From: an uncultured Pelagibacteraceae bacterium
GTDB taxonomy: Bacteria; Pseudomonadota; Alphaproteobacteria; Pelagibacterales; Pelagibacteraceae
Direction: 5' to 3'
Assembly (NCBI GenBank): GCA_902583585.1
Contig: CACHWN010000004.1
Span: 1 to 64,000, forward strand
DNA: 64,000 nucleotides
Below the pieces are notes generated by a model. It was not told the DNA's origin. It saw only the letters and a program-made list of their open reading frames with translations, and searched no databases. This document shows positions 10,142 to 24,926 of this stretch, one piece after another (positions within the stretch are counted from its first letter, which is position 1; every line of letters starts with the position of its first letter). The position numbers and the translations under genes were made by a program.

Positions 10142-13100
10142 AAAAATTTTAGTAGTAGGTGCGGGGCCAATTATTATTGGGCAAGCTTGTGAATTTGATT
10201 ATTCAGGAACTCAAGCCTGTAAAGCTTTAAAAGACGAAGGTTTCAAAGTAATTCTCATAAATTCAAACCCTGCAACAATTATGACTGATCCAAATGTTGC
10301 TGATAAAACTTATATTGAACCGATTACAATAGAAGTTCTTGAAAAAATTCTTATCAAAGAAAAACCTGATGCGATCTTGCCAACCATGGGTGGTCAAACT
10401 GCTTTAAATTTAGCAATGGAGGCAGAAAAAAAAGGAATTTTAAAAAGATATAAAATTGAACTTATTGGCGCTAATTCAAAAGCTATATCCAATGCAGAAG
10501 ATAGAAAAAAGTTTAGAAAAAATATGATAGAGATTGGTTTAGATCTTCCCAAATCAAAAATAGTAAACAATTTTAAACAATCTTCAAAAGTATTAAAACA
10601 AATCGGATTACCGGCAATTATAAGACCGGCTTTTACTCTAGGTGGTTTGGGAGGTGGTATCGCAAAAAATATAAAAGATTTTTATAAAATAATAAAAAAT
10701 GGGCTTCACGAGTCACCTGTAAATCAAGTCTTAGTTGAAGAGTGTTTAGAAGGTTGGAAAGAATTTGAGATGGAAGTTGTCAGAGATAAAAATGACAATT
10801 GTATTATTATTTGCTCAATAGAAAATTTAGATCCCATGGGAATACATACTGGGGACTCTGTTACTATTGCTCCAGCATTAACTTTGACCGACAAAGAGTA
10901 TCAAATAATGAGAAATGCCTCTATAGCTTGCCTGAGAAAAATTGGTGTGGAAACAGGAGGGTCAAATGTTCAATTCGCAATAAATCCAAAAAATGGAAGA
11001 ATGGTAATCATTGAAATGAATCCTAGGGTTTCAAGATCATCAGCGCTAGCTTCAAAGGCCACTGGGTTTCCAATAGCAAAGGTAGCGGCAAAGTTAGCTG
11101 TTGGATACACTTTAGACGAATTAAAAAATGAAATTACGAAAGTTACACCTGCATCCTTTGAGCCCACAATAGACTACGTGGTCACTAAAATCCCAAGATT
11201 TACTTTTGAAAAATTCTCCTCCTCATCTGCAGTTTTAGGAACATCAATGAAATCGGTGGGGGAAGCAATGGCTATTGGTAGAAACTTTAAAGAGTCTCTT
11301 CAAAAAGCTTTAGTATCTCTAGAGACAGGTTTCTCAGGATTAGACCAAATATTTAATTTAAATATTAAACAAATTAAAAAAAAGCTTAAAGAAAATATTC
11401 CAAATAAGATTTTACTTGTTGGAGAGGCTATAAGAAAAAAAATAAATTTAAAGGATATTAATAAACTTTCAAAAATTGACCCTTGGTTTTTAAATCAAAT
11501 AAAAGAAATTATAGATAATGAGTTTAAAATAAAGAAAAAAGGTCTTCCTAAAAATTTCAATGAATTTAATTATATAAAGTCGATAGGGTTTTCTGACAAA
11601 AAATTATCTGAACTTACCAATACTTCAGAGTCTTTAATTAGAAAGAAAAGAACTGCTTTAAAAGTTTTACCAGTTTATAAAAAGGTCGATACTTGTGCTG
11701 CAGAATTTAAGTCTTTCACTCCGTATATGTATTCTACTTATCAAAGAAATTTCTCTTATAATTCAGAATGTGAAGCCGATCCGTCTAGTAAAAATAAAAT
11801 TATAATTCTGGGTGGGGGGCCTAATAGAATAGGTCAAGGAATAGAATTTGATTATTGCTGTTGCCAAGCTAGTTTTGCACTTAAAGAAGCTAAATATGAA
11901 ACAATCATGGTTAATTGTAATCCTGAAACCGTGTCAACAGATTACGATACAAGTGACAGACTTTATTTTGAACCTTTAATTGATGAATATGTTTTCAATA
12001 TAATAAAGAGAGAAAAATCAAAAGGTAATGTAAAAGGTGTCATTACCCAATTTGGAGGACAAACTCCAATTAAACTGGCAAAATTTTTATATGAAAATAA
12101 GCTTCCAATTTTAGGAACTCAATATTCATCAATCGATCTTGCTGAAGACAGAGATAGATTTAGGAATCTTTTAAATAAACTTAATTTAAAACAAGCTGAA
12201 AGTGGTATTGCTAGAACTTTTCCTCAGGCAATAAAAATTGCTGATAAAATTGGTTTGCCTCTAATGGTAAGACCATCTTACGTTTTAGGTGGAAGAGCAA
12301 TGGAGATTGTTTATGAAAAAAGGCAACTCAAAGACTTTGTAAGAGAAGCATTTAAAGTTGCTGAAAAAAATCCAATTTTGATTGATAAGTTTATTGATAA
12401 TGCTGTGGAGGTTGATGTTGACGCAATATCGGATGGTAAAAATGTTTTCGTAGCCGGTATTATGCAACACATTGAAGAGGCTGGAATACACTCAGGTGAC
12501 TCAGCATGCAGTTTACCTCCGGTATCAATAAAACCTTTTTTAATTAAAGAAATTGAAAATCAAACAAAAAAATTAGCCTTAGCTCTTAAAGTTAAAGGTT
12601 TCATGAATGTTCAATATGCAATTAAAAAAGATCAGATTTACGTGATAGAAGTTAATCCGAGAGCTAGTAGAACTGTTCCATTTGTTTCAAAGGCGAAAAA
12701 TTTACCTCTTGCTAAAATAGCCTCTAGAGTGATGGCAGGAGAAAAATTATCAAATTTCAGTTTAAAGAGTAAAACAAAAGATATGTTTGCGGTAAAAGAG
12801 GCGGTCTTTCCATTTAATAAATTTCCAAACAGCGATCTTTTACTTGGGCCAGAAATGAAATCAACAGGTGAAGTTATGGGTTTTGATAAAAATTTCGGGA
12901 TGGCTTTTGCAAAAAGTCAGATTGCAGCCTCAAACTCTCTCCCTAAAAAAGGCTTAGCTTTTATTTCTTTAAAAAATAGTCATAAAGAAGAGGGGGTGCA
13001 ATTAGCAAAACAATTAATAAAATTAAATTTCACACTTTGTGGAACCGGAGGTACTGCCGATTATATTAGCAAACATGGGATTAAGTGCAAAAAAATTAAT

Positions 13101-13343
13101 AAAGTAAATCAGGGATCTCCTCATATTGTTGACATTCTAAATACTAAAAAAATAGCATTAGTAATTAATACAGGTGGTGGAAATAGTGAAGCTCAGTTGA
13201 GCGATGCGGTAGCTTTAAGAAGGGCTACGTTAGCTAACAAAGTTCCATATTGCACAAATATGTCGACAGCCAAGGTTTGTTTAGAAGGTATTAAATCTCT
13301 TAAATTGAAAGAAATCAGCGTTACTTCTTTGCAAGATCTTTAA
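10119..13343 (+). CDS. carB: Carbamoyl-phosphate synthase large subunit
   Basis: [38 protein letters not shown]... Confidence 0.98.
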   Translation: MPRRKDIKKILVVGAGPIIIGQACEFDYSGTQACKALKDEGFKVILINSNPATIMTDPNVADKTYIEPITIEVLEKILIKEKPDAILPTMGGQTALNLAMEAEKKGILKRYKIELIGANSKAISNAEDRKKFRKNMIEIGLDLPKSKIVNNFKQSSKVLKQIGLPAIIRPAFTLGGLGGGIAKNIKDFYKIIKNGLHESPVNQVLVEECLEGWKEFEMEVVRDKNDNCIIICSIENLDPMGIHTGDSVTIAPALTLTDKEYQIMRNASIACLRKIGVETGGSNVQFAINPKNGRMVIIEMNPRVSRSSALASKATGFPIAKVAAKLAVGYTLDELKNEITKVTPASFEPTIDYVVTKIPRFTFEKFSSSSAVLGTSMKSVGEAMAIGRNFKESLQKALVSLETGFSGLDQIFNLNIKQIKKKLKENIPNKILLVGEAIRKKINLKDINKLSKIDPWFLNQIKEIIDNEFKIKKKGLPKNFNEFNYIKSIGFSDKKLSELTNTSESLIRKKRTALKVLPVYKKVDTCAAEFKSFTPYMYSTYQRNFSYNSECEADPSSKNKIIILGGGPNRIGQGIEFDYCCCQASFALKEAKYETIMVNCNPETVSTDYDTSDRLYFEPLIDEYVFNIIKREKSKGNVKGVITQFGGQTPIKLAKFLYENKLPILGTQYSSIDLAEDRDRFRNLLNKLNLKQAESGIARTFPQAIKIADKIGLPLMVRPSYVLGGRAMEIVYEKRQLKDFVREAFKVAEKNPILIDKFIDNAVEVDVDAISDGKNVFVAGIMQHIEEAGIHSGDSACSLPPVSIKPFLIKEIENQTKKLALALKVKGFMNVQYAIKKDQIYVIEVNPRASRTVPFVSKAKNLPLAKIASRVMAGEKLSNFSLKSKTKDMFAVKEAVFPFNKFPNSDLLLGPEMKSTGEVMGFDKNFGMAFAKSQIAASNSLPKKGLAFISLKNSHKEEGVQLAKQLIKLNFTLCGTGGTADYISKHGIKCKKINKVNQGSPHIVDILNTKKIALVINTGGGNSEAQLSDAVALRRATLANKVPYCTNMSTAKVCLEGIKSLKLKEISVTSLQDL

Positions 13344-14005
13344 CTTTTAACTTTCCAATCAGTTTCAAATGTAACATAATTTATTTGAATACATCTTCTC
13401 TCTTTTTTGATCTCTTTTTTTTCCATTCCATGCCAAGTGTTTGGTCCGCTGGTAAAGAAGTATCCATAATTATGTTTATAAGGAACTGTTTTAACTTTGT
13501 TCAATTTTGCATCATAAAAATCAGTACCTAAATTCTCTGACTCATTATGTAAATTTACAAAAACTATTGATGACATTAATTTTTCCTCAATATCGCAGTG
13601 AGGCTTTAACCAAAAACCTTCTCTATCACAAATTACCTCTAGCCTTACATAAGAATTACTCAAATCTTTTCCAATTAATGATCCAATCTTTTTATAAACA
13701 TCAGGAGATCTTAATTCTTCTATAAATTTTGTTAAATTTGGAAATTGATTAGAGTTCTCTTTAGTAACATAACATCGAAGTTTTTTTGCTTTACCACCAT
13801 CTTTAATTCCAGCTCGAAAGGCTCCCTCTCCTCCATCAAGAGCTCTTGTTCCATCATAATTTAAATTCTGTTTTCTAGGATCAGCTATCTCTGCACTACA
13901 GATCTCATCAATAGCATTTTGAGTCAGCGGTTGGTTGATTTCAAAATGTTTAAAAGGATCGCTAAATAGTTGTGTTCTTTTTTCTAATGATTTAAATAAT
14001 TCCAT
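13340..14005 (-). CDS. 2OG-Fe(II) oxygenase-like protein
   Basis: [22 protein letters not shown]...GPNTWHGME...RRCIQINYV (HxD...H...R pattern). Confidence 0.65.
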   Translation of the reverse strand: MELFKSLEKRTQLFSDPFKHFEINQPLTQNAIDEICSAEIADPRKQNLNYDGTRALDGGEGAFRAGIKDGGKAKKLRCYVTKENSNQFPNLTKFIEELRSPDVYKKIGSLIGKDLSNSYVRLEVICDREGFWLKPHCDIEEKLMSSIVFVNLHNESENLGTDFYDAKLNKVKTVPYKHNYGYFFTSGPNTWHGMEKKEIKKERRCIQINYVTFETDWKVKS

Positions 14006-14945
14006 GTTTTTTCATTTTTGCTTTTACAATTGGAGCAATTCTGTTTACTTCATTTAAACTATTGTAACTCCAACTTTCAACCCTATCTTCTAATTCTCTT
14101 GTTATACCTAAATCTTTCAATTGTGAATAAAATTTTTTAAATCTTCCAGTTGGCTTAAAAGACTTCATCATGGCAATATAAACAGGTTTTCCAGTCATCG
14201 CAGCCTCTGAAATCATTGACGTGGAGTCGCACGTTACAATTATATAATTTGAGATTGCTAGTGCAGAAAGATAAGCTTTTTTATCAATATCTTTTACAAC
14301 ATGATGGTTAATGCTAAAGGTATTAAATGCTATTTTTAAGATATTTTCAGGTGTTCTATAAGAAGGAATTACAATAATCTTAAATTTGTCTGGAGTAAAT
14401 AATCTTTTAATTTTGTTAAAAAGTTCATGAATTTGTTTTTCTGAATAATTATAATATTTGTTTGGTCCTCCGATAATAAATGCTGCTAATTCTTTTCTTT
14501 TATCTTTTTCAATTCCTAAATACTTTGAATTATCGTTAATCTCTTTTTTTGTAAGGTAGTGAATAGCGCCCGTTGTGTTAATTATATTTTCACCTCTCAA
14601 ACGATCATGCTCAGGACTCACTATAAGGTCAAAGTGTTCAAAAGAAACTTTAGGATCTTGTATGTGAATATTGAAAATTTGATTACCTAATCTTTTTTTT
14701 AAAGCTATTGATGGTATTACACTTTTTCTTCCACAAGATATAATAATTTTACAATCACATACGAATTTATTTTTTACCAAATTCTCTGATATCGGGCTTA
14801 TTTTAGGAGGAATTAAATTCCAAAAAGATTTTAACTCAATTTTTTGGTGTTTATAACTTAGACCCAAAGCTTTAGCTAATCCCTCTACTTGACTAACCAT
14901 GCCGTGCATACCTTGCGTTAAAAGAAGTGCTTTTAATTCTAACAT
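13992..14945 (-). CDS. ELM1/mitochondrial-fission-ELM1-like family protein (GT-B-like)
   Basis: GMVSQVEGLAKALGL...HIQDPKVSFEHFDLIVSPEHDRLRGENIINTTGA...AAFIIGGPNKYYNYSE...TCDSTSMISEAAMTGKPVYI. Confidence 0.8.
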   Translation of the reverse strand: MLELKALLLTQGMHGMVSQVEGLAKALGLSYKHQKIELKSFWNLIPPKISPISENLVKNKFVCDCKIIISCGRKSVIPSIALKKRLGNQIFNIHIQDPKVSFEHFDLIVSPEHDRLRGENIINTTGAIHYLTKKEINDNSKYLGIEKDKRKELAAFIIGGPNKYYNYSEKQIHELFNKIKRLFTPDKFKIIVIPSYRTPENILKIAFNTFSINHHVVKDIDKKAYLSALAISNYIIVTCDSTSMISEAAMTGKPVYIAMMKSFKPTGRFKKFYSQLKDLGITRELEDRVESWSYNSLNEVNRIAPIVKAKMKKHGII

Positions 14946-14968
14946 TAGTTACTATATACCTTTACATT

Positions 14969-17105
<2,137 letters not shown>

Positions 17106-17137
17106 TTATAATATAATTAATTTATTATTAACACAAA

Positions 17138-19309
17138 ATGCAAAATACTTATCAAGAAAAATTAGCTGATCTAGAAGTTAATAACTCAAAAAAAATTAAG
17201 AAGCTAGAGGGAGGTATTAACTTTAAAATCAAAAGTGATTTTCAACCTAGCGGTGACCAACCAGAAGCTATTAAGCAAATATTAAAAAACTTAAAAGATA
17301 ACAAACAAGAACAAGTGCTTTTAGGAGTCACGGGATCAGGTAAAACGTTTACGATGGCAAAAGTTATCGAAAAGGCTAATAGACCAGCTCTAATTCTAGC
17401 GCCAAACAAAACTTTAGCTGCTCAATTGTACGGAGAGTTTAAAAGTTTTTTTCCGGATAATGCTGTAGAATATTTTGTATCATATTACGATTACTACACT
17501 CCAGAGGCATACGTTCCTAGATCTGATACTTATATAGAAAAAGAGGCCTCAATAAATGAACAAATTGATCGTATGAGACACTCGGCGACAAGATCTTTGT
17601 TGGAAAGAGATGATGTAATTATTGTTGCGAGTGTATCATGTATTTATGGTTTAGGTTCTGTAGAGGCGTACTCAAAAATGACTATTACTTTAAAGAAAAA
17701 TTATGAGTACGAGCGAGACGATTTAATAAGAGCATTTATAAACTTACAGTACAAAAGAAATGATCAAAATTTTTTTAGAGGTACCTTTAGGGTAAGAGGA
17801 GAAAATTTAGAAATCTTTCCATCACATTTAGAAGATAGAGCTTGGAGAATAAGTTTTAATTTAAATAAATTGGAAAAAATTGAAGAATTTGACCCACTCA
17901 CTGGAGATAAGACAAATGATTACTCAATCATAAAAATTTATGCTAATAGTCATTATATAACTCCTAAGCCTACAATCGAGCAAGCAATCAGACAAATAAA
18001 ATCTGAGTTAGCTGAGACTTTAAAAAAACATAGAGAAAATAATAAACTTTTAGAGGAACAAAGATTAAGAGAGCGAACTAAGTTTGATCTAGAAATGATT
18101 GAAGCTACTGGAACTTGTGCAGGTATAGAAAATTACTCAAGATTTTTATCAGGAAGAAAAGCTGGTGAACCACCTCCCACTCTGTTTGAGTATTTTCCAG
18201 ATAATGCAATTATATTTGTAGACGAAAGCCACGTAACAGTCCCACAATTGAATGGAATGTATAAAGGTGACCGTACAAGAAAAAGTACATTAGCTGAATA
18301 TGGGTTTAGACTCCCGTCATGTATGGATAATAGACCTTTGAAATTTGAAGAATGGGATTTAATGAGAACACAAACTGTGTTTGTCTCCGCTACCCCAGGT
18401 CCTTGGGAACTTAAACAAACAAGTAATAAATATATCGACCAAATCATTAGGCCAACAGGTTTAATAGACCCACCAGTTGAAATAAGACCAGCTAAAACTC
18501 AAGTTGATGATCTTATGCATGAGGCAAAAGAAATTGTAAAAAAAGGTTATAGAGTTCTTGCAACAACGCTTACAAAAAAAATGGCTGAAGATCTTACTGA
18601 ATACCTCCACGAAAATGGTCTTAAAGTAAGATATATGCACTCTGACATTGATACTCTTGAAAGAATTGAGATCATAAGAGATTTGAGAATGGGAGTGTTT
18701 GATATCCTAGTAGGAATTAATTTGTTAAGAGAGGGATTAGATATTCCCGAATGTGCATTGGTAGCAATTTTAGATGCTGATAAAGAGGGATTTTTAAGAT
18801 CTGAAACTTCTTTAATTCAAACAATTGGAAGAGCAGCGCGAAATGTTGATGGTAAAGTAATTTTGTATGCTGATAAAGTCACGAAGAGCATTGAAAAGGC
18901 AATTAAGGAAACAGACAGAAGGAGAAATAAACAATTAGAATATAATAAGAAAAATGGAATAACTGCTGAGTCAGTTAAAAAAGAGATAAGTGATATCTTA
19001 GAGTCCGTTTACGAAAAGGATTACGTAAAAATTAGTGAGGGCTCAAACGTAGGCGGGAACTTAAAAAAACATCTGAAAGCTTTAAATAGAAAAATGAAAG
19101 AAGCTGCATCTAATTTAGAATTTGAAGAGGCAGCTAAACTAAGAGATGAAATGAGAAAACTAGAGGCAAGTGAGCTTGAAATTACTTTGAATCCAAAGAT
19201 TTCTCAATATAATTTGAAAAGTAAGGTTTATCCAAAAGGAAGATCGACTATGGGTATGCCTGGCACAAAACCAAGAAAATCGATAAAAAAATGGAAGCCA
19301 AAAAAATAA
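17138..19309 (+). CDS. uvrB: Excinuclease ABC subunit UvrB
   Basis: [14 protein letters not shown]...[12 protein letters not shown]...[25 protein letters not shown]. Confidence 0.98.
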   Translation: MQNTYQEKLADLEVNNSKKIKKLEGGINFKIKSDFQPSGDQPEAIKQILKNLKDNKQEQVLLGVTGSGKTFTMAKVIEKANRPALILAPNKTLAAQLYGEFKSFFPDNAVEYFVSYYDYYTPEAYVPRSDTYIEKEASINEQIDRMRHSATRSLLERDDVIIVASVSCIYGLGSVEAYSKMTITLKKNYEYERDDLIRAFINLQYKRNDQNFFRGTFRVRGENLEIFPSHLEDRAWRISFNLNKLEKIEEFDPLTGDKTNDYSIIKIYANSHYITPKPTIEQAIRQIKSELAETLKKHRENNKLLEEQRLRERTKFDLEMIEATGTCAGIENYSRFLSGRKAGEPPPTLFEYFPDNAIIFVDESHVTVPQLNGMYKGDRTRKSTLAEYGFRLPSCMDNRPLKFEEWDLMRTQTVFVSATPGPWELKQTSNKYIDQIIRPTGLIDPPVEIRPAKTQVDDLMHEAKEIVKKGYRVLATTLTKKMAEDLTEYLHENGLKVRYMHSDIDTLERIEIIRDLRMGVFDILVGINLLREGLDIPECALVAILDADKEGFLRSETSLIQTIGRAARNVDGKVILYADKVTKSIEKAIKETDRRRNKQLEYNKKNGITAESVKKEISDILESVYEKDYVKISEGSNVGGNLKKHLKALNRKMKEAASNLEFEEAAKLRDEMRKLEASELEITLNPKISQYNLKSKVYPKGRSTMGMPGTKPRKSIKKWKPKK

Positions 19310-20046
19310 TCATCACTGGTGGAGCTACTAGAATAGGATCTGCAATCGCTAAAAGTTTAGTTAGCTTTGAAACAAAAATAGGTATTCACTTTAACAAATC
19401 TAAAAGTAACGCTTTAAAATTAAAAAAAGAACTAGAGGAACTTGGAGCTGAAGTATACTTGTTTAAAGCTGATTTAAATAATCTTAAACAAACCGAAAAT
19501 TTAATAAAAAAGGCTTATAAAACGTTAAAAGGAATAGATTGTTTAATTAATAATGCCTCTATTTTTGAAAACGATAATCTTGAAAATTTTTCTGAAAAAT
19601 CCTTTACAAAACATATGAATATCAACTTGAAAGCACCAGCAATTATAACGCAAAATTTTAAAAGATTAATTAAAAACAAAGAGGGATGTATCATTAATAT
19701 TATTGATCAAAGAGTTGAAAAATTAACTCCTTTTTTTTTCTCTTACACTTTAAGTAAATCTTCATTAGCCACTTTTACAAAAACATCAGCCATGAAATTA
19801 GCACCTAACATAAGAGTGAACGGTATTTCACCCGGGCCAACATTAAAAAACAAAAGGCAATCTGAAAGGCATTTCAAAAAGCAATGGAGATCTACGCTTC
19901 TAAGAAAAAAAGTAGATTTAGAAAACATATGTAATGGAGTAAAGTTTCTTATTGAAAATAAAAATATAACAGGAGAAATAATTAATATTGATAGTGGACA
20001 AAGACTTGCATGGCAAACACCAGATATTATTAATACAAAAGAATGA
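19291..20046 (+). CDS. SDR-family oxidoreductase (pteridine reductase/FolM-like)
   Basis: [18 protein letters not shown]...[12 protein letters not shown]...[16 protein letters not shown]; next to folB. Confidence 0.85.
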   Translation: MEAKKIIITGGATRIGSAIAKSLVSFETKIGIHFNKSKSNALKLKKELEELGAEVYLFKADLNNLKQTENLIKKAYKTLKGIDCLINNASIFENDNLENFSEKSFTKHMNINLKAPAIITQNFKRLIKNKEGCIINIIDQRVEKLTPFFFSYTLSKSSLATFTKTSAMKLAPNIRVNGISPGPTLKNKRQSERHFKKQWRSTLLRKKVDLENICNGVKFLIENKNITGEIINIDSGQRLAWQTPDIINTKE

Positions 20047-20438
20047 AAATAATTAAATTTAAGAAAAAAGAAAAATTCAAATATAAAAGAAAAGTAATTA
20101 TAAAAGATTTAATCTTGAATATTTCTATAGGAATACATAATTTTGAGAAAAAAAAGAGACAAAGAGTAAAATTTAATATTGAAATTTTGACAAATCCATA
20201 TGTGACTCCAAATAACAAAGATTTGAATTCAATACTTAACTATGAGGAAATTGTAAGTAAAATTGAGAAAATTGCTTACCAAAAACATCACGAATTACTT
20301 GAAGACTTAGCAGAAAATATTTTAAATATGATATTTAGAAATAAACTTGTTAAAAAGATTAACCTTAAGATAGAAAAGTTAGATATCTTAAAGAAAACTA
20401 AATCTGTTGGTATCGAGGTATCAAAATCAAAAGTATGA
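20043..20438 (+). CDS. folB: Dihydroneopterin aldolase-like FolB
   Basis: [27 protein letters not shown]...[14 protein letters not shown]...[12 protein letters not shown]. Confidence 0.82.
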   Translation: MKIIKFKKKEKFKYKRKVIIKDLILNISIGIHNFEKKKRQRVKFNIEILTNPYVTPNNKDLNSILNYEEIVSKIEKIAYQKHHELLEDLAENILNMIFRNKLVKKINLKIEKLDILKKTKSVGIEVSKSKV

Positions 20439-22273
20439 TTAATAGTTTAGAATTAGGAAAAAAAGTAATAAAAGAAAAAATACCGCTAATACCAAAAAAC
20501 CCCGGTGTTTACAAAATGATTAGTTCCACTGGTGAAATTCTATATATTGGTAAAGCTAAAAATATCCCAAATAGACTCAAAAGTTACGTCACCGAGTCTA
20601 ATCTTCCGATAAGAACTGAGAGAATGCTTTCACTTACGCATTATCTTGAAACTACTACAACAAGTAATGAAAGTGAAGCTCTACTATTGGAAGCAAATTT
20701 AATAAAAAAATATAAACCTCGTTACAACATACTTTTACGAGATGACAAATCTTTTCCTTATATTTATATTGGTAATAAAGATAAGTGGCCACAACTTACA
20801 AAGTTAAGAGGGAAAAAATCGAAAACAGGATATTATTTTGGCCCATTTGCATCAATTGGTTCTGCTAATTGGACAATAAAAATTTTACAAAAAATTTTTC
20901 TTTTGAGAGTCTGTGATGACACTGTTTTCAAAAATAGAGAGAGACCGTGCATCTTATACCAAATTAAAAGATGCTCTGCTCCATGTGTTGGGCACATAAA
21001 TGAAAAAGATTACGAATCTACGGTTGCAGACGCTATTGACTTTATTTCAGGTAAATCTAGAAGAATTCAAAAAAATTTATCCAAAGAAATGGAAAAAGCT
21101 AGTAAAGAATTGGATTATGAGAAAGCAGCTATAGCTAGAGATAGAATAAAAGCATTAACTCAAATACAAACCTCTCAGAAAATAAATCAAACAAATTTAA
21201 CAGAAGCTGATGTTATAAGTATTTATAAAGAGACAGGAAAAACTTGTGTGCAAGTGTTTTTTTTTAGGTCAAAACAAAACTGGGGTAATCAGGCTTTTTA
21301 TCCAAAGCATGATCCAGATGACAGTGTAGAAGATATAATAAGCTCTTTTATATCCCAATTTTATGAAAACAAAACAATTCCGAGGCTGATATTAACTAAC
21401 TGTGAAGTCAAAGATAAAAAACTTATTGAAAAAACATTCTCCGACAAGGATAAAAAAGATATTATTATTAAGCTTGCAAAAAGTAAAAACGAGATAAGTA
21501 TTTCTAATCTTGCAGAAAAAAATGCAAAACAATCTTTAAAACAAAAACTCGTTCAATCTGATACTAACAATAATCTTATCGAAGAATTAGCATCTAAATT
21601 TAATATTAATAACAATATAGAATTGATAGAAGTTTATGATAATAGCCACATTCAGGGAACTGACTCTGTTGGATCATTAATTTGTTTTAGTAATGAAGGT
21701 TTTGTTAAGAAAAGATATAGGAAATTCAATATTAAAGATGAAAAAGTCAAGAATGATGACTATGGGATGATGAAAGAAGTTTTGTTTAGAAGATTTTCAA
21801 AAGCTATTAAAGAAAAATCTGGTTCATTGTCATTGCCAGATTTAATAATGATAGACGGTGGAAAAGGACAATATTCTGTGTCTAGAGAAGTTCTTAATGA
21901 ATTAGGATTGCACGACTTACCAATTTTAGCCGTTGCGAAAGGTAAAAGAAGAAATGCTGGAGAGGAAAAAATCTATTATAAAAGTAAAGAATATATTTTA
22001 GAAAGAAATGATCCATTACTATTTTTTGTACAAAGACTTCGAGATGAAGCTCATAGATTTGCTATAAGCACTCATAGAGCCAAAAGAAAGAAAAATCTCA
22101 GTAAATCTTTGTTGGATCAAATCCAAGGAATTGGAAAACAAAGGAAAAGAGCTTTATTAAATCATTTTGGGTCAGCGCGTGCCGTTGAGTCTGCAAGCTT
22201 TGATGATTTAAAATCAGTGGAAGGAATAGAAGACAGCATAGCAAAGAAAATATATGATTATTTTCACGAATAA
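20435..22273 (+). CDS. uvrC: Excinuclease ABC subunit UvrC
   Basis: [37 protein letters not shown]-terminal HhH. Confidence 0.97.
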   Translation: MINSLELGKKVIKEKIPLIPKNPGVYKMISSTGEILYIGKAKNIPNRLKSYVTESNLPIRTERMLSLTHYLETTTTSNESEALLLEANLIKKYKPRYNILLRDDKSFPYIYIGNKDKWPQLTKLRGKKSKTGYYFGPFASIGSANWTIKILQKIFLLRVCDDTVFKNRERPCILYQIKRCSAPCVGHINEKDYESTVADAIDFISGKSRRIQKNLSKEMEKASKELDYEKAAIARDRIKALTQIQTSQKINQTNLTEADVISIYKETGKTCVQVFFFRSKQNWGNQAFYPKHDPDDSVEDIISSFISQFYENKTIPRLILTNCEVKDKKLIEKTFSDKDKKDIIIKLAKSKNEISISNLAEKNAKQSLKQKLVQSDTNNNLIEELASKFNINNNIELIEVYDNSHIQGTDSVGSLICFSNEGFVKKRYRKFNIKDEKVKNDDYGMMKEVLFRRFSKAIKEKSGSLSLPDLIMIDGGKGQYSVSREVLNELGLHDLPILAVAKGKRRNAGEEKIYYKSKEYILERNDPLLFFVQRLRDEAHRFAISTHRAKRKKNLSKSLLDQIQGIGKQRKRALLNHFGSARAVESASFDDLKSVEGIEDSIAKKIYDYFHE

Positions 22274-22858
22274 ATGAAATTGAAAATACCAAACATATTG
22301 ACAATTGGCAGAATAATTATTGTACCAATTTTTGTTATTACTTTTTTTATTCCAGGATTCTTTGGAGATTTAATACCCTTTTTTTTATTTGTGCTAGCTA
22401 GTTTTACTGATTACCTTGACGGTTTATTGGCAAGACTGTTCAAAGAAGAGTCAAAATTAGGTGAGTTATTAGATCCTATAGCTGATAAAATTTTAGTTTC
22501 TGCTGCTCTTATTTTGCTTGTAATGAATGGGACAATTAAAAACTATGAAGTTATCGCGGCAGTAATAATTTTAACCAGGGAGATATTAGTTTCAGGTCTA
22601 CGCGAATTTCTAGCTAAAGGTAAGATAACAATGGAGGTTACTAGTCTTTCAAAATTAAAAACTTTTATACAAATGGCTTCAATAGCAATTTTATTGACAG
22701 GTGATATTGGAAATAAAATAATAAATTTTCAAGACTATAATGCTCAGACTATTGGTATTATTCTTTTATGGTTATCGGCGTTTTTAACTTTGTACACCGG
22801 CTATGACTACCTGATAAAAGGTATCGACCATGCTATAAATGAGGATAATAAAGACTAA
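22274..22858 (+). CDS. pgsA: CDP-diacylglycerol-glycerol-3-phosphate 3-phosphatidyltransferase
   Basis: PNILTIGRIIIVP...SFTDYLDGLLARLFKEESKLGELLDPIADK. Confidence 0.95.
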   Translation: MKLKIPNILTIGRIIIVPIFVITFFIPGFFGDLIPFFLFVLASFTDYLDGLLARLFKEESKLGELLDPIADKILVSAALILLVMNGTIKNYEVIAAVIILTREILVSGLREFLAKGKITMEVTSLSKLKTFIQMASIAILLTGDIGNKIINFQDYNAQTIGIILLWLSAFLTLYTGYDYLIKGIDHAINEDNKD

Positions 22859-23742
22859 GCTGCAGAGTCTTTTCTTACCAAGTTTTGGTAAGCATCATTT
22901 AAATCTGTAATAACTTTACAAACTTTAAACTTATAGTCATTAATTTGAGATACTGGTGTCACTTCAGCAGCGGTTCCAGTTAAAAAACATCCAACAAATT
23001 TTTTCATTTCCTCTGGTTTAATTTTTCTTTCAATAACTTTAATTCCCTTTGATTTTGCAATTTTTATTACTTCACGTCTTGTTATGCCGTCTAAAAAGGA
23101 GTCAGGTATGGGTGTATGAAGTTCACCAGACTCATTTTTAAAAAATATATTTGCTCCAGTAGCTTCAGCAATGTTGCCTTCATGATCAAGCATCATTGAA
23201 TCTGTAAAACCTTGAGCTTCTGCTTCGTGTTTAGATAAAGTACAAATCATATATAATCCTGCAGCTTTGGTATCCCACGGAATTGTATTGGGCGCAGGTC
23301 TTCTCCAGCTTGAAATATTCAGTTTAATTCCATTTAATTTTAATTTTGGATCGAAATAAGATCCCCACTCCCATGTTGCAACAGCAACATGAATTTTATT
23401 TTTTTGAGCAGATATAGCCATCATCTCACTTCCTCTCCAAATAAGAGGTCTAACGTATCCATTGTTTACTTTTTGAATATTAACAATATACTTACAAGCT
23501 TCGTTAATTTCATTTTGTGTGTAAGGAACTTTTATTCCCATTCTTTTAGCTGAATAAAATAATCGCTCAGTATGTTCCTTAAGTCTAAATATCTCACCGT
23601 CATACACTCTCTCCCCTTCAAAAACACAACTTGCGTAGTGAAGACCATGATTCAATATATGTATATTAGCTTCCTTCCAATCAACGGTTTGCCCATTGAA
23701 CCATATTTTTCCAGATCGCTTGTCGTAAGGTACGCTTTCCAT
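22855..23742 (-). CDS. ilvE: Branched-chain amino acid aminotransferase
   Basis: IWFNGQTVDWKEANIHILNHGLHYASCVFEGERVYDG... Confidence 0.95.
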   Translation of the reverse strand: MESVPYDKRSGKIWFNGQTVDWKEANIHILNHGLHYASCVFEGERVYDGEIFRLKEHTERLFYSAKRMGIKVPYTQNEINEACKYIVNIQKVNNGYVRPLIWRGSEMMAISAQKNKIHVAVATWEWGSYFDPKLKLNGIKLNISSWRRPAPNTIPWDTKAAGLYMICTLSKHEAEAQGFTDSMMLDHEGNIAEATGANIFFKNESGELHTPIPDSFLDGITRREVIKIAKSKGIKVIERKIKPEEMKKFVGCFLTGTAAEVTPVSQINDYKFKVCKVITDLNDAYQNLVRKDSAA

Positions 23743-23818
23743 TTATAGTAAATATATAGATTTTTTAATTTTAAAAAAGTATATTCCAAATTAGGATAAG
23801 TCAATATAACTTACCATT

Positions 23819-24259
23819 ATGAAAGATTTGCTTTATTTAAAAGATGATCAAATAAAAGAGTTTATTCAACTTCTTTATTATGCCTATAGAGAAACCTTTT
23901 CAGATCCTAAAGAAATTTTATCCAAAAAATATTTCGGCCCAGCTCATTTAAGGGCATTAAATTTGATAGAGAGAAATCCTGGAATAAATTTGGGAGAATT
24001 AATTTTTGAGCTTAAGGTAACTAAACAAAGTCTCAATAGAGTTTTAAGAGACTTGATAAAATCAAAAATGATAAAACAAATTCAAGATGAAAGTGACACT
24101 AGAAAAAAAAACTTATTTTTGGATAAAGAGGGGAAAGAATTTTTTGAAATAGTTTATAGTACTCAAAAAAAAAGAATTTTTAATGCTCTAAAAAATTCTA
24201 ATTCGGACTCTGTAATAAAATTTAAAGATGTTTTAAAAAGAATTATAAATGGAAAATAA
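23819..24259 (+). CDS. MarR-family transcriptional regulator
   Basis: wHTH: ALNLIERNPGINLGELIFELKVTKQSLNRVLRDLIKSKMI...DTRKKNLFLDKEG. Confidence 0.85.
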   Translation: MKDLLYLKDDQIKEFIQLLYYAYRETFSDPKEILSKKYFGPAHLRALNLIERNPGINLGELIFELKVTKQSLNRVLRDLIKSKMIKQIQDESDTRKKNLFLDKEGKEFFEIVYSTQKKRIFNALKNSNSDSVIKFKDVLKRIINGK

Positions 24260-24926
24260 ATCTTCACATATTTTAATAGTTGATGATGATGATAGGATAA
24301 GAAGTCTTTTAAAAGATTATTTAACTGAAAATAAATACATTGTATCAACGGCAGAAAATGCAGACAAAGCTAAGGAAAAATTAGGCTTTTTAAAATTTGA
24401 TATTATCATTCTAGATGTAATGATGCCTGGTCAAAATGGTTATGAATTAACAAAAGAAATAAAAAGGAATACAAAAATACCTGTAATACTTCTTACTGCA
24501 AAAGGTGAGGTTGAGAATAGGATAAAGGGTTTAGAGTTAGGTGCTGATGACTATATCGGTAAACCTTTTGAGCCAAAGGAATTGTTATTAAGGATAAAAA
24601 ATATAATTAAAAATTATAATAAGCTTGATTTAAATCGAAAATATTTTGTAGGTACTGCAGAAATTGACTTAAATAAAATGACTATCTTGCTTAGTGGAAA
24701 AAGAAAAAAAATAAATAATTCAGAGAAGAAGGTTCTTGTTGAAATGTTATCTAACCCGGGAAAAACTTATTCTCGTGGTGAGATAGGTAAAATCTCAGGA
24801 ATTAGTCAAGAAAGATCAATAGATGTCATGATTACACGTTTGAGGCAAAAAATTGAGACAAGCCCAAAAAATCCAAAATATTTACAAACTAAAAGAGGTT
24901 TAGGATATGTTCTCTGGATTGAATAG
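24249..24926 (+). CDS. OmpR/PetR-family response regulator
   Basis: HILIVDDDDRIRSLLKDYL...DIIILDVMMPGQNGYEL...wHTH C-terminus TKRGLGYVLW. Confidence 0.95.
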   Translation: MENKSSHILIVDDDDRIRSLLKDYLTENKYIVSTAENADKAKEKLGFLKFDIIILDVMMPGQNGYELTKEIKRNTKIPVILLTAKGEVENRIKGLELGADDYIGKPFEPKELLLRIKNIIKNYNKLDLNRKYFVGTAEIDLNKMTILLSGKRKKINNSEKKVLVEMLSNPGKTYSRGEIGKISGISQERSIDVMITRLRQKIETSPKNPKYLQTKRGLGYVLWIE

